Assembly: GCA_016712535.1 (NCBI GenBank)
Contig: JADJQW010000002.1
Coordinates: 1,488,001 to 1,552,000 of the forward strand
Length of the DNA: 64,000 nt
Direction of reading: 5' to 3'
From: Flavobacteriales bacterium
Lineage (GTDB): Bacteria > Bacteroidota > Bacteroidia > Flavobacteriales_F > PHOS-HE28
The position numbers and the translations under genes are program-made. The stretch's first letter is position 1, and every line of letters begins with the position of its first letter. Positions 37,201-44,006 of this stretch are shown in pieces. The notes under the pieces are model-generated. The model saw only the letters and a list, made by a program, of their open reading frames with translations. It was not told the DNA's origin and did not search any database.

Positions 37201-38377
37201 AATCGTTGTGCCCCGCATTCCAATGCGCTTCGAGTTCGAGGGAATCGACGTCTTACCACTGCTCAATCACAGCGTGCTCGGCGATATCACGGCGCACATC
37301 CTGGCAACCGCCAAGGCCTACCTGGTGGCTGACAGCTTGTTCCAGGCCGTCTTTCAAGTGAAGAAGCTGCTGCACCTTTTGCTTGAGCATGCTAACCGTA
37401 GCAGCAGCGCCGCGCTCCCAGTGGCCACCCTTGACGACCTATCCGACTGGGCCGTGAACGCTGTGCATGCCTACAATGGGCGAGTGGACACCATGCAGCT
37501 TGCCAAAGCCCGCGAACACCTGCAGCAGCATAGTGCCTCCGAGGATTGGCGCCTGTCAGCCCTCGTCTCCTATTCCCCCGAAGTCCGCGAGATCGAGCTC
37601 CTTCGGAACGAAGTCTACCTCAAAGCTGGCCTCATCGCAGGTGCCGCCATCCGGGACATGTATGAAGGAGAGATCGGCGAAGTGAGCTCCACCTTCACGC
37701 GTATGCGCATGCTCATGGTCTGCATACGCGTGAATTGGAGCATGCTCGACCCTTCCATCACGGCGCAATTCGGTTTTGGCGGCACGCCCACGGCAGCCAC
37801 CGTCAGCAACCTGCACATCGCCCCCAATGTCCAAGCAGGTATGCTCGATGTGGTCCGCGATGCATTGCACGCGTGCTTCAGCCTCATGGATGGCGCGCAG
37901 CTCTACGGGACCGGTTTCGTTGCCAACCACTCCGTTCTGGGCAAGATCAAATCGCACTTGGGTGATTGGTGCCTGATCCTCCAGCGCATGAGCGCCGATC
38001 ATCGCGCCACCATACTGCAGCAACTCCAGGTCCTGCTCGGCGACCGCTATTCAACCCGTGTCGACCCCATGATGTACTACAGTATGGCCATCGGGCATTT
38101 CCGCCGTGCAATCTCAATGCATGGCCGTGGCAAGGCTTACAGGCGTGTGATGAACGATATGTACCTGCTTGAGGATGACTACAAGGACAACTTCTATCAT
38201 TTCTGTTGCGCCATGGAACGCATGCAGGTGAGCGATCCTGGGACAAGGGGCCACAATCAGCGTATTGAATGGCTGAAGCAACTGACAGGGCACCTTGCCG
38301 CACGCAATCCTGGTCGCAAGCACGTGCATGGCGTAGTTGGTCAACCCGGAACAGCCTCACCGGTCCGGTACGCTTGA
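34211..38377 (+). CDS. Membrane-anchored P-loop NTPase with long helical-repeat C-terminus (KAP/STAND-like)
   Basis: 1388 residues from the ATG at 34211 (a GTG at 34151 would add 20). Walker A is GYRGVGKTS (59-67, K65/T66); two transmembrane segments follow (about 162-180 and 211-229); Walker B is VFVVDELDK (D338/E339); FIFIGGHD (405-411) sits where a sensor strand is expected. Membrane helices inserted between Walker A and B are the hallmark of KAP NTPases (a family that includes phage-exclusion PifA). Residues about 420-1388 are helical with TPR-like turns (LGDLHFFDQQLDDALAQYRA). No effector nuclease or TIR motif is recognisable. GC content is lower than its neighbours. It stands alone, bounded by a repeat copy upstream and a terminator downstream; a defence or stress-sensing role is inference. 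Confidence 0.85.
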   Translation: MRSIIRDIYIKLPRYRFYDSPYPKSYGVDPKYMVRTRVEGQLRARLTNSNRSGSILVSGYRGVGKTSMVRRVLRDLKDAHYAENEIKAATWLGRQFKVLKERLFPKRKLFNPLFIDIEVNLAQDELDVRTILRVMATELLRTLIKLDNRPSSRRYNWHRFLRFSIASAALTAIWFFAPDTLSWTWLWKPVDDPYAFTHEFRQAILNWMNLAVRIGGPIAAGIVTFKAVKSFQRVRSPYYMEHSLDHLCERLQDLIERISSSVDEERQTGITPSSTIPLSMFRRKRRAFPMASIKEIELELIDIMERFGRLDNDPFPRKRVNHARAHEFNKRYLVFVVDELDKLVPRGFKSVWDKEREDPTDDAGPGATQPGLGPKGSDLYRERQEAVATLFANLKHFLNVAQAKFIFIGGHDLYDGVQADTSDRDPFFGSIFNQVIYVPTLLKEEQSNAHGPVRGLASTVERFIAEAILTEEQLTGAEKKSELSSLRHVQDALFATGTLPNTMVLPIQQALQNLGIYLTFRSNGSTKKLVQLFERSVQELTKAQIERMASTGAFISGRPFNPDVPASSVVTSTDGDANEGLYLRLSPIDQHAHGLLTHIYRPFLSELSRYYSALNDKNLVSFTYLLDHLFKYHSTAFSFFHLQLTPEIIAVDKIPDFHKFMDDTVQRLSANSIRQVDNGLFGFQFYTKLYNEISVLTKISDLDSAALNFSLDESLPVKQHFYRRLNQAQQMSDADRKDRKLSPMAISSIHHTLGDLHFFDQQLDDALAQYRAATHLLEDDVDGCLRGAALPATRMRRDIMNQFVKIKLKEILCLEKMKIFEVALAVSTQLTQDILRYVKQWQHLGTKDIGNWRLLTLALVHRLALLDKTARKGIEAKDLAGLEMYLYLIGQANRTPMHRHIPLEGAVHEHLGTVLFYSGLGIPQPLINLPAMGSAREAYARALSIALWGRRRLAFLSSIIWADVHALPELEKPRALHVANILSKYTDTLIADRVFGPIVVPRIPMRFEFEGIDVLPLLNHSVLGDITAHILATAKAYLVADSLFQAVFQVKKLLHLLLEHANRSSSAALPVATLDDLSDWAVNAVHAYNGRVDTMQLAKAREHLQQHSASEDWRLSALVSYSPEVREIELLRNEVYLKAGLIAGAAIRDMYEGEIGEVSSTFTRMRMLMVCIRVNWSMLDPSITAQFGFGGTPTAATVSNLHIAPNVQAGMLDVVRDALHACFSLMDGAQLYGTGFVANHSVLGKIKSHLGDWCLILQRMSADHRATILQQLQVLLGDRYSTRVDPMMYYSMAIGHFRRAISMHGRGKAYRRVMNDMYLLEDDYKDNFYHFCCAMERMQVSDPGTRGHNQRIEWLKQLTGHLAARNPGRKHVHGVVGQPGTASPVRYA

Positions 38378-38395
38378 CCCCCTAGGAATGAAGAT

Positions 38396-38417
38396 GCCCC
38401 AGCACCTTGGCTGGGGC
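38396..38417 (+). terminator. Terminator hairpin after the NTPase gene
   Basis: GCCCCAGC / GCTGGGGC, 8-bp perfect stem with loop ACCTTG, followed by TCTGCCTT. Lies 18 bases after the stop codon. Confidence 0.65.
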
Positions 38418-38604
38418 TCTGCCTTGCATCGCGCACCATCACCGTATGCGCACTGATCATCATCGGCCCAAGATCCAGCCGCGCGCCAACTGGATGCCTG
38501 TGGGCGTGGCGGTGTATTGGCGCACCGCCCCGTAGCTGTGTGCGGCCATGCGGCGCACCGATGCAGTTGGTAATCGCCGCTTCCTTATCCCTTTCTTCCA
38601 ACGC

Positions 38605-38650
38605 CAAGGCCCCCAGCACCCCGGTCTAGTGCCGGGGCCCGGGGGCCTTG
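38605..38650. terminator. Large GC-rich hairpin between convergent genes
   Basis: CAAGGCCCCC pairs with GGGGGCCTTG, with a nested CCCCGG/CCGGGG stem inside. About 55 bases beyond the stop of the Fn3 gene on the minus strand, so probably its terminator. Confidence 0.55.
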
Positions 38651-38705
38651 TGCTTGTGAGCGTGTCACCCTGCTGCCGTCAGCGGGTGAGGCTGCGGGTC
38701 ACGGC

Positions 38706-39323
38706 CTAGGCCGCGCGTCCGCTTACCACATCGCTGGCAGGACCCTCGCCGATACGGCCCAGGGCCGTTACGCGGAACGAGTAGAACTTGCCCGGCACCA
38801 GGTCGGTGATGCGCGTGCGGGTCTTGCTGCTCACGGCTACCATCGTCCATTTGGTGGGGTCGCCGGGGTCGGTGTCGTTGATGTACACCTGGTACATCCG
38901 CGCATCGTCCACCAGCTTCCACTTCAGTTCGACGCAGCCTTCGAAATCGCTTACGCGCACATCGAGGTCGGCGGGCGGGTCCAGGTGCGTGCTCGGCTCG
39001 GGCTGTTTGATCAGCTCGAAGCCGCTGCTCAGCGCCTTCTCCACATTGCCGTTGGTCACGTTGTTCACGTAAATGGCCAGGTTGCCCAGCAGGCTTCGCA
39101 AGGTGGCGGCGCGCTCGTTGCGGAGCGCGATCGCCGCCTTTGCGCGGCTCTCGGCATTGGCCACCGCGGTCACCAGCGCCTCGCGGGCGGCGGTGACTTC
39201 GGCGATCGGCGGGTTCGGGGTGGCGAAGAAGGCATTGCCTGTCATCTGGCCCTCCACGTACTCGCTCTTGGCGATGAGTGCCTCGGCGTTCAGCCGGTCC
39301 ACTCCTGCTTTGATCGTTTTCAT
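38706..39323 (-). CDS. Fibronectin type III domain protein
   Basis: 205 residues without a signal peptide. Residues 1-110 are helical (ALVTAVANAESRAKAAIALRNER), and residues about 115-205 form one Fn3 domain (DLDVRVSDFEGCVELKWKLV, YQVYINDTDP, ITDLVPGKFYSFRVTALGRIGEGPASD). Similar short helical-Fn3 proteins occur in Bacteroidota; function unknown. The upstream region contains the phased 21-bp array. Confidence 0.85.
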   Translation of the reverse strand: MKTIKAGVDRLNAEALIAKSEYVEGQMTGNAFFATPNPPIAEVTAAREALVTAVANAESRAKAAIALRNERAATLRSLLGNLAIYVNNVTNGNVEKALSSGFELIKQPEPSTHLDPPADLDVRVSDFEGCVELKWKLVDDARMYQVYINDTDPGDPTKWTMVAVSSKTRTRITDLVPGKFYSFRVTALGRIGEGPASDVVSGRAA

Positions 39324-40088
39324 GGCATTTGCTTGTGTTCGTGGTCCTTCAGGTTCCGAGTGCTGTTGGTTCGCTCTGGCCTCGGCGCATCCGTTCGGCG
39401 GATCCCGCTGGCCAGGGGGTTGAATCGGAAAGCGGGGGTGCGCCGAATGCGGAAATGGAAGATTCTTGTTGAAAACGCCGCAAACCCGCGCGGGGCCTAG
39501 CTGTTTTTTTCGGGCGCAAGCGAGTGTTTTAACAAATCAGATACCTGATTCGACGAATGCTACTGGCCCGCAACCTCCTGGAGCGGCCGATTTAGGGTTC
39601 TTGTGCAGCACCTTTTCCGTTTTGTGCAGCACCTTCTCTCTTGAGTGCAGCACCTTTTCTTCTTCGAGCAGCACCTTTTCAGTTGAGTGCAGCACCTCTT
39701 CTTCTTAGTGCAGCGCCTTTTCCTTTCAGTGCAGCCCCTTTTCTTTTGAGTGCAGCCCCTTTTCTTTTGAGTGCAGCCCCTTTTCGTTTAAGTGCAGGAC
39801 CTTTTTCCTTTAGGCCTGCCTTCACCACCTTTCCCTTGATGAACCCCGCGTCAATTCAGCGGGATTTCCGTCAATAGGCGGTCGTGCGTAGGAGCCTGCC
39901 CCGGGCGAAGACCCGGGGTGGACACCCACCGCACGCGGCACCCGCAAACTCAGATCCGCGCTGCCACCCAATGCGCATTGATCAGCTCGTGCCTGTGGTG
40001 GTTTCAACAATCGCCGTGGATAACTACCCGTCCAATTGTGGTTTTTTCACCTTGTTGACCCCCCTGTTCATAAGCGCTCCTTACGCCC
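39324..40088. other. 765-base divergent intergenic region with phased array
   Basis: Lies between two divergent genes. Its main content is the 10-unit array at 39603-39812. The rest shows no gene; short T-rich tracts at about 39498-39515 and 40040-40060 may be promoter DNA. Confidence 0.6.
39603..39812 (+). repeat. Ten 21-bp units in perfect phase (GTGCAGCACCTTTTC core)
   Basis: Units start at 39603, 39624, 39645, 39666, 39687, 39708, 39729, 39750, 39771 and 39792, exactly 21 bases apart. The core GTGCAGCAC is a near-palindrome followed by a T-rich spacer; later units carry GTGCAGCCCC instead. Unit 4 begins GAGCAGC and unit 10 GTGCAGG. Twenty-one bases is two DNA helical turns, so all cores face the same side. 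Confidence 0.92.
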
Positions 40089-40685
40089 ATGCGCACCGCT
40101 GCCCTGGGCCTGGAGCTGACATGCCGCAACCCCGTGCCCGCCCACACCGAGCTCTACCTCTATTACCAGAACCGCCTGCTGCTGCCCCTGAGCCGCCGGC
40201 CCGGACGCCTGCTGGCGCCACGGCCCCTGACCAGGGCCCTGCGCCGGCTGCTAACTGAATGCAAGGAGCACATGCGCCAGCGCCTCCTGGCCCTGCCGCC
40301 CGGCCGCCAACGGCAAGCCGATGACCTGGCCAAGAGCTACAGCAAGTGGGAGGCCCGCGTGCACAAGGAGCACTTGGCCCGCCACCAGCAACGCCTGCCC
40401 AACACCTACCGCTTTGCCTGCTGGCACCTGCCGGCCTGTGCGGCCCACCGCCTCTGGCGCCAGCTCTACCCCCTGCCCGACACAGAGCCACAAGCCCCGG
40501 AGATCGCCCTGGTGGCCATTGTGCCGGTGAGCCCTTGCCTGCGCCTCACCGATGGCGGCATCGACCGCATGGCCGCTTACCTCCATGCCCCCAGCCGCTG
40601 GCTCGGCGGCCCCTGGCACCAAGTGCCGGACGACCGGATCACCGCATGCCTGTGGAACAAGCACCTATTGGTGAAGGTGGAGTAA
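40089..40685 (+). CDS. Orphan hypothetical protein
   Basis: 198 residues, arginine- and leucine-rich (LYYQNRLLLPLSRRPGRLL; LTRALRRLLTECKEHMRQ), no signal peptide, no membrane helix, no recognised motif. The C-terminus ends NKHLLVKVE. I do not recognise the family. Start chosen as the first ATG after the divergent intergenic region; codon usage is like the surrounding genome. Confidence 0.6.
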   Translation: MRTAALGLELTCRNPVPAHTELYLYYQNRLLLPLSRRPGRLLAPRPLTRALRRLLTECKEHMRQRLLALPPGRQRQADDLAKSYSKWEARVHKEHLARHQQRLPNTYRFACWHLPACAAHRLWRQLYPLPDTEPQAPEIALVAIVPVSPCLRLTDGGIDRMAAYLHAPSRWLGGPWHQVPDDRITACLWNKHLLVKVE

Positions 40686-40740
40686 GGGTGTTGCACTCCC
40701 GCGCAAGCGCTTCCGGAACGCGGGCACCGCGAAGCGGTGG

Positions 40741-41110
40741 GGCCCCGCGTATCCGGAATCTCACCAAGCCGTGCGGACCCTCTTTCTGGAACGCGGCCCC
40801 GCGTATCCGGAATCACACCAAGCCGTGCGGACCCTCTTTCTGGAACACGGCCCGGCGTATCCGGAATCTCACCAAGCTATGCGGACCCTCTTTCTGGAAC
40901 ACGGCCCGGCGTATCCGGAATCTCACCAAGCTGTGCGGACCCTCTTTCTGGAACGCGGCCCCGCGTATCCGGAATCTCACCAAGCTGTGCGGACCCTCTT
41001 TCTGGAACGCGGCCCCGCGTATCCGGAATCTCACCAAGCTGTGTGGACCCTCTTTCTGGAACGCGGCCCCGCGTATCCGGAATCTCACCAAGCTGTGTGG
41101 ACCCTCTTCT
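40741..41110 (+). repeat. Seven tandem 54-bp units (minisatellite)
   Basis: Units begin at about 40741, 40795, 40849, 40903, 40957, 41011 and 41065, each starting GGCCC(C/G)GCGTATCCGGAAT and containing GCGGACCCTCTTTCTGG. Differences are single substitutions; the last unit is truncated. There are no variable spacers, so it is not a CRISPR array. Confidence 0.92.
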
Positions 41111-41466
41111 TCCCACCCGAGAGCCCGGAAGGCCCAGAGGCCCTTTGGCCTTGGTGGAAGCTGGGGCTGTTCCTAGGCCTACTAGTCGGTTTGGGTATTT
41201 GGCCTTGGGCTGAGCGGCGCTGGGCTTTGTGGCTAGCGGCCCTGAGCTTCCGCGGTCACAGGCCAAGAGGTACAACCGTGCTCTTGGCCAGTGCGGGATC
41301 GCCAGCCTTTCCGTTCGGACTTGCTCGCATTCTTGTTTGCGACGGTCGATGGCATCGCCTCACGAGCTCGCGCGTCCGCAGCACGGGCCTAGGTTGTTGC
41401 GTGGAATGTTCAGGGCAATGGGGAATTGACAGAAGGCTTCCGATCTCGAACTCATTCGACCCATAG
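40771..41466 (+). CDS. Possible repeat protein with C-terminal membrane segment (doubtful)
   Basis: In this frame the minisatellite encodes 18-residue units (SHQAVRTLFLERGPAYPE) followed by a hydrophobic segment (LGLFLGLLVGLGIW). Of six sites that vary between units, three are synonymous in this frame and none are in the neighbouring forward frame, a weak hint of selection. The only start is a GTG inside the first unit. Not supported well enough to be confident. Confidence 0.2.
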   Translation: MRTLFLERGPAYPESHQAVRTLFLEHGPAYPESHQAMRTLFLEHGPAYPESHQAVRTLFLERGPAYPESHQAVRTLFLERGPAYPESHQAVWTLFLERGPAYPESHQAVWTLFFPPESPEGPEALWPWWKLGLFLGLLVGLGIWPWAERRWALWLAALSFRGHRPRGTTVLLASAGSPAFPFGLARILVCDGRWHRLTSSRVRSTGLGCCVECSGQWGIDRRLPISNSFDP

Positions 41467-41621
41467 TGCCAGCGGCTCGTGGGACCATACGGCCACTTCA
41501 TGGTATTGGCTAGTTGGGGCGTGGTAACCGGGTCTCAGCCAAAGTCGACCGGTTATCTGGCGTTCACCCTGGCAAGAATGATCTACTGGTGAATGTGGAG
41601 GCGATGGTACTTTGCCGGACG

Positions 41622-44000
41622 ATGTCCGAAGCCTACGCCCGCATCCTCATCGACGAAGCCCTCAACGCTTCCGGCTGGGACTTGCACAATCCCAGGCAGG
41701 TGCGTTACGAGGTCACTGGAGTGGGCCGCTCGGACTACACCCTGCTCAACCACAAGGGTGCGCTGTGCATCGTCGAGGCGAAGGACCCGGAACTGGATCC
41801 ATACGATGCGAAGGACCAGGCGCGCGGCTATGCCGAGAACCAGAAAGCGCCCTTCATCATCCTCAGCAACGGCACGGAACACTGGTTCTGGAACCACCGC
41901 CGCACGGACCGCGACGCCTACCGCATCGAGCGCTTCCCCTCCCCGCAGGACCTGGAGCGTTTGCTGCTGAAGGAGATGCAGCCGCCCCGCCCGCTCATGA
42001 GCGAGGTGATCGGGCCGGACTACCTGCGCGCGTTCAACAGCGGCATTACGGTCCGCAATTACCAGATCCGTGCGCTGGATGCCATCGGTAAGGAGTACGA
42101 TGCGCAGCACAAGCGCCGCTTCCTGCTGGAGATGGCCACTGGCACGGGCAAGACGTTGTTGTGCGCCGCGCTCATCCGTCGCTTCCTGCAAACGCGCAAC
42201 GCCGAGCGCGTACTCTTCATAGTGGACCGCATCGAACTGGCCAAGCAGACCATGGAGGACTTCGAGCGCTACCTGCCAGAGTACAAGCCCGTGCTGTACA
42301 AGACCGCGCGGCGCAAACCGGGTGAGCTGCTGGGCTCCAGCGTAGTGGTCGCCACGCTCCAAAGCCTGCAGGTGGACCGCCGTTACCGCACTGAGTTCAC
42401 GCCCTTCTTCTTCGACCTGGTAGTGAACGATGAAGCGCACCGCAGCATCTACGGCGATGCCCGCGAGGTGGTGCAGTTCTTCCAAGGCACGCGCATCGGC
42501 CTCACCGCCACGCCCAAGGCCTACCTGAAGAACGTGGACCTGGAGCAGCTGGCCACCGAGAACCCCAAGGCCCTCGAAGCCCGCGAACTGCGCGACACCT
42601 ACCACTACTTCGGCTGCGAGCCGGGCATCCCCACGTTCCGTTACGACCTGGTGGATGCCGTGAACGACCCCGAGGGTCCCTTCCTGTGCCTACCGAAGAT
42701 CTTCGACCTGCGCAGCGATGTCACCACCCAGGCGCTGGAGGATGGCGGGTGGACCGTGACCATCAACGAGCAGGAGGAGAACTACAAGCTGAAGGACCTG
42801 GAGCGCAAGGTCTTCGTGCCTGCGCGCAACCGCCTGATGTGCGAGGCCTTCCTGGCCAACGCCCAGAAGCAGCCCGATGGCACCCTGGGCAAGAGCATCG
42901 TGTTCGCCGTGAACCAGAACCACGCCACGGCCCTCACCAAGTTGCTCAACGAGCTGATGCCCGGCAGCGCCATCACCATCACCAGCCGCATCCCCGGCGC
43001 GTCGGACATCGCCAAGGACTTCCGGGATGGCAAGCGGCCAGAGCGGATTGCCGTGAGCGTGGACATGCTCAGCACCGGCTACAACTGCCGCGACCTCCTG
43101 AACGTGGTGCTCATGCGGCCCATCTTCTCGCCCACCGAGTACATCCAGATCAAGGGGCGCGGCACCCGGCTTTACACCTTCACCGTGGGCCATGCCGAGT
43201 ACGAGAAGAAGAACTTCTTCCTCATCGACTTCTGCGCCGTGGCCGAGTATTTCCAGGAGAAGTACGACTACACCGTGCCGCTGAGCGTGCCCGTACCTAA
43301 AGGCGAGCAGAAGGGCAGCGGCGCCGGCTACACCGAACCGGAGGATAGCGTGCCCGCCAGCCAGTTGGCCGCCGACGACAAGCCGCCCCTGCCCACGTGG
43401 GAAGGCCGCGATACCTTGGTGAACACTGCCGTGCGGGTGGTGGGCCGTGAAGGCGAGAAGGTGGATGTGCTCACCTTCCGTGGCAACTTCGAGCAGGACC
43501 TGAAGCAGTTCGCCGCCGAAACACCCGCCCTGCAGGAGGCGGTGAACGCCGAGGACGACGACGCCGTGGACAGCATCATGAACGAGGGTTTCTACCACAA
43601 GCCCGAGATGTACTACAGCCCGGACAAGCTGATCGTGAGCTACGGCGTGCCCGCCAGCACACCCGCCTTCGTGTACCACGCCCTGGGCAAGAAACCGCTG
43701 CCCAGCAAGGACGACCTCGTGGGCGATACCGTGGACAGCATCGCCGCCCGCTTCGACCTGCGCTACCGCGAACAGAAATGGCTGGCCGCCACCGCCCAAC
43801 TTATCGTGGACGACCCAGAGGCCCTGAGCCAGTTCCTGCACGGCGACATGGGCTTCTTCCGCAAGAGCCAGTTCCAGCAACTGGGCGGGCTGGATGCGCT
43901 GGTGGCCTTCGAGCAGCGCGATGCCGTGTTCGATGCCCTTCGCCAAAGCATCATTGTGCGCCAGAACAGCTTGCTCATCAACCCCCAAGGCGAAGCCTGA
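41622..44000 (+). CDS. hsdR: Type I restriction endonuclease R subunit
   Basis: 792 residues from the ATG at 41622, which gives MSEAYARILIDEALNASGWD, the standard start of this subunit. Domains: PD-(D/E)XK nuclease (LCIVEAKDPELDPYDAK), SF2 helicase (LLEMATGTGKTLL Walker A; VVNDEAHRS, DEAH), second RecA domain (VDMLSTGYNCRDL), and an EcoEI-type C-terminal region. Cuts unmodified DNA after translocation when complexed with M and S. It ends six bases before hsdM. Confidence 0.95.
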   Translation: MSEAYARILIDEALNASGWDLHNPRQVRYEVTGVGRSDYTLLNHKGALCIVEAKDPELDPYDAKDQARGYAENQKAPFIILSNGTEHWFWNHRRTDRDAYRIERFPSPQDLERLLLKEMQPPRPLMSEVIGPDYLRAFNSGITVRNYQIRALDAIGKEYDAQHKRRFLLEMATGTGKTLLCAALIRRFLQTRNAERVLFIVDRIELAKQTMEDFERYLPEYKPVLYKTARRKPGELLGSSVVVATLQSLQVDRRYRTEFTPFFFDLVVNDEAHRSIYGDAREVVQFFQGTRIGLTATPKAYLKNVDLEQLATENPKALEARELRDTYHYFGCEPGIPTFRYDLVDAVNDPEGPFLCLPKIFDLRSDVTTQALEDGGWTVTINEQEENYKLKDLERKVFVPARNRLMCEAFLANAQKQPDGTLGKSIVFAVNQNHATALTKLLNELMPGSAITITSRIPGASDIAKDFRDGKRPERIAVSVDMLSTGYNCRDLLNVVLMRPIFSPTEYIQIKGRGTRLYTFTVGHAEYEKKNFFLIDFCAVAEYFQEKYDYTVPLSVPVPKGEQKGSGAGYTEPEDSVPASQLAADDKPPLPTWEGRDTLVNTAVRVVGREGEKVDVLTFRGNFEQDLKQFAAETPALQEAVNAEDDDAVDSIMNEGFYHKPEMYYSPDKLIVSYGVPASTPAFVYHALGKKPLPSKDDLVGDTVDSIAARFDLRYREQKWLAATAQLIVDDPEALSQFLHGDMGFFRKSQFQQLGGLDALVAFEQRDAVFDALRQSIIVRQNSLLINPQGEA

Positions 44001-44006
44001 CGTGCC

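Larger units (their letters stand above)
38378..38705. other. Intergenic stretch with two terminators between convergent genes
   Basis: Contains hairpins at 38396-38417 and 38605-38650 and otherwise no recognisable gene. Confidence 0.5.
40686..41621. other. Region with 54-bp minisatellite before hsdR
   Basis: The block 40741-41110 is a tandem repeat (separate entry). The rest of the stretch up to the hsdR start has no confident gene, though one frame through the repeat continues into a hydrophobic segment. Confidence 0.5.

Noticed and set aside
39603..39812. Possible CRISPR array from regular 21-bp spacing.
   Set aside because: The variable parts are only a few T-rich bases, far too short for spacers.
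40741..41110. Possible CRISPR array.
   Set aside because: Units are tandem and near-identical with no unique spacers, and no cas1/cas2 genes are present; the Cas4-like domain at 57 kb belongs to a DUF2779 protein.
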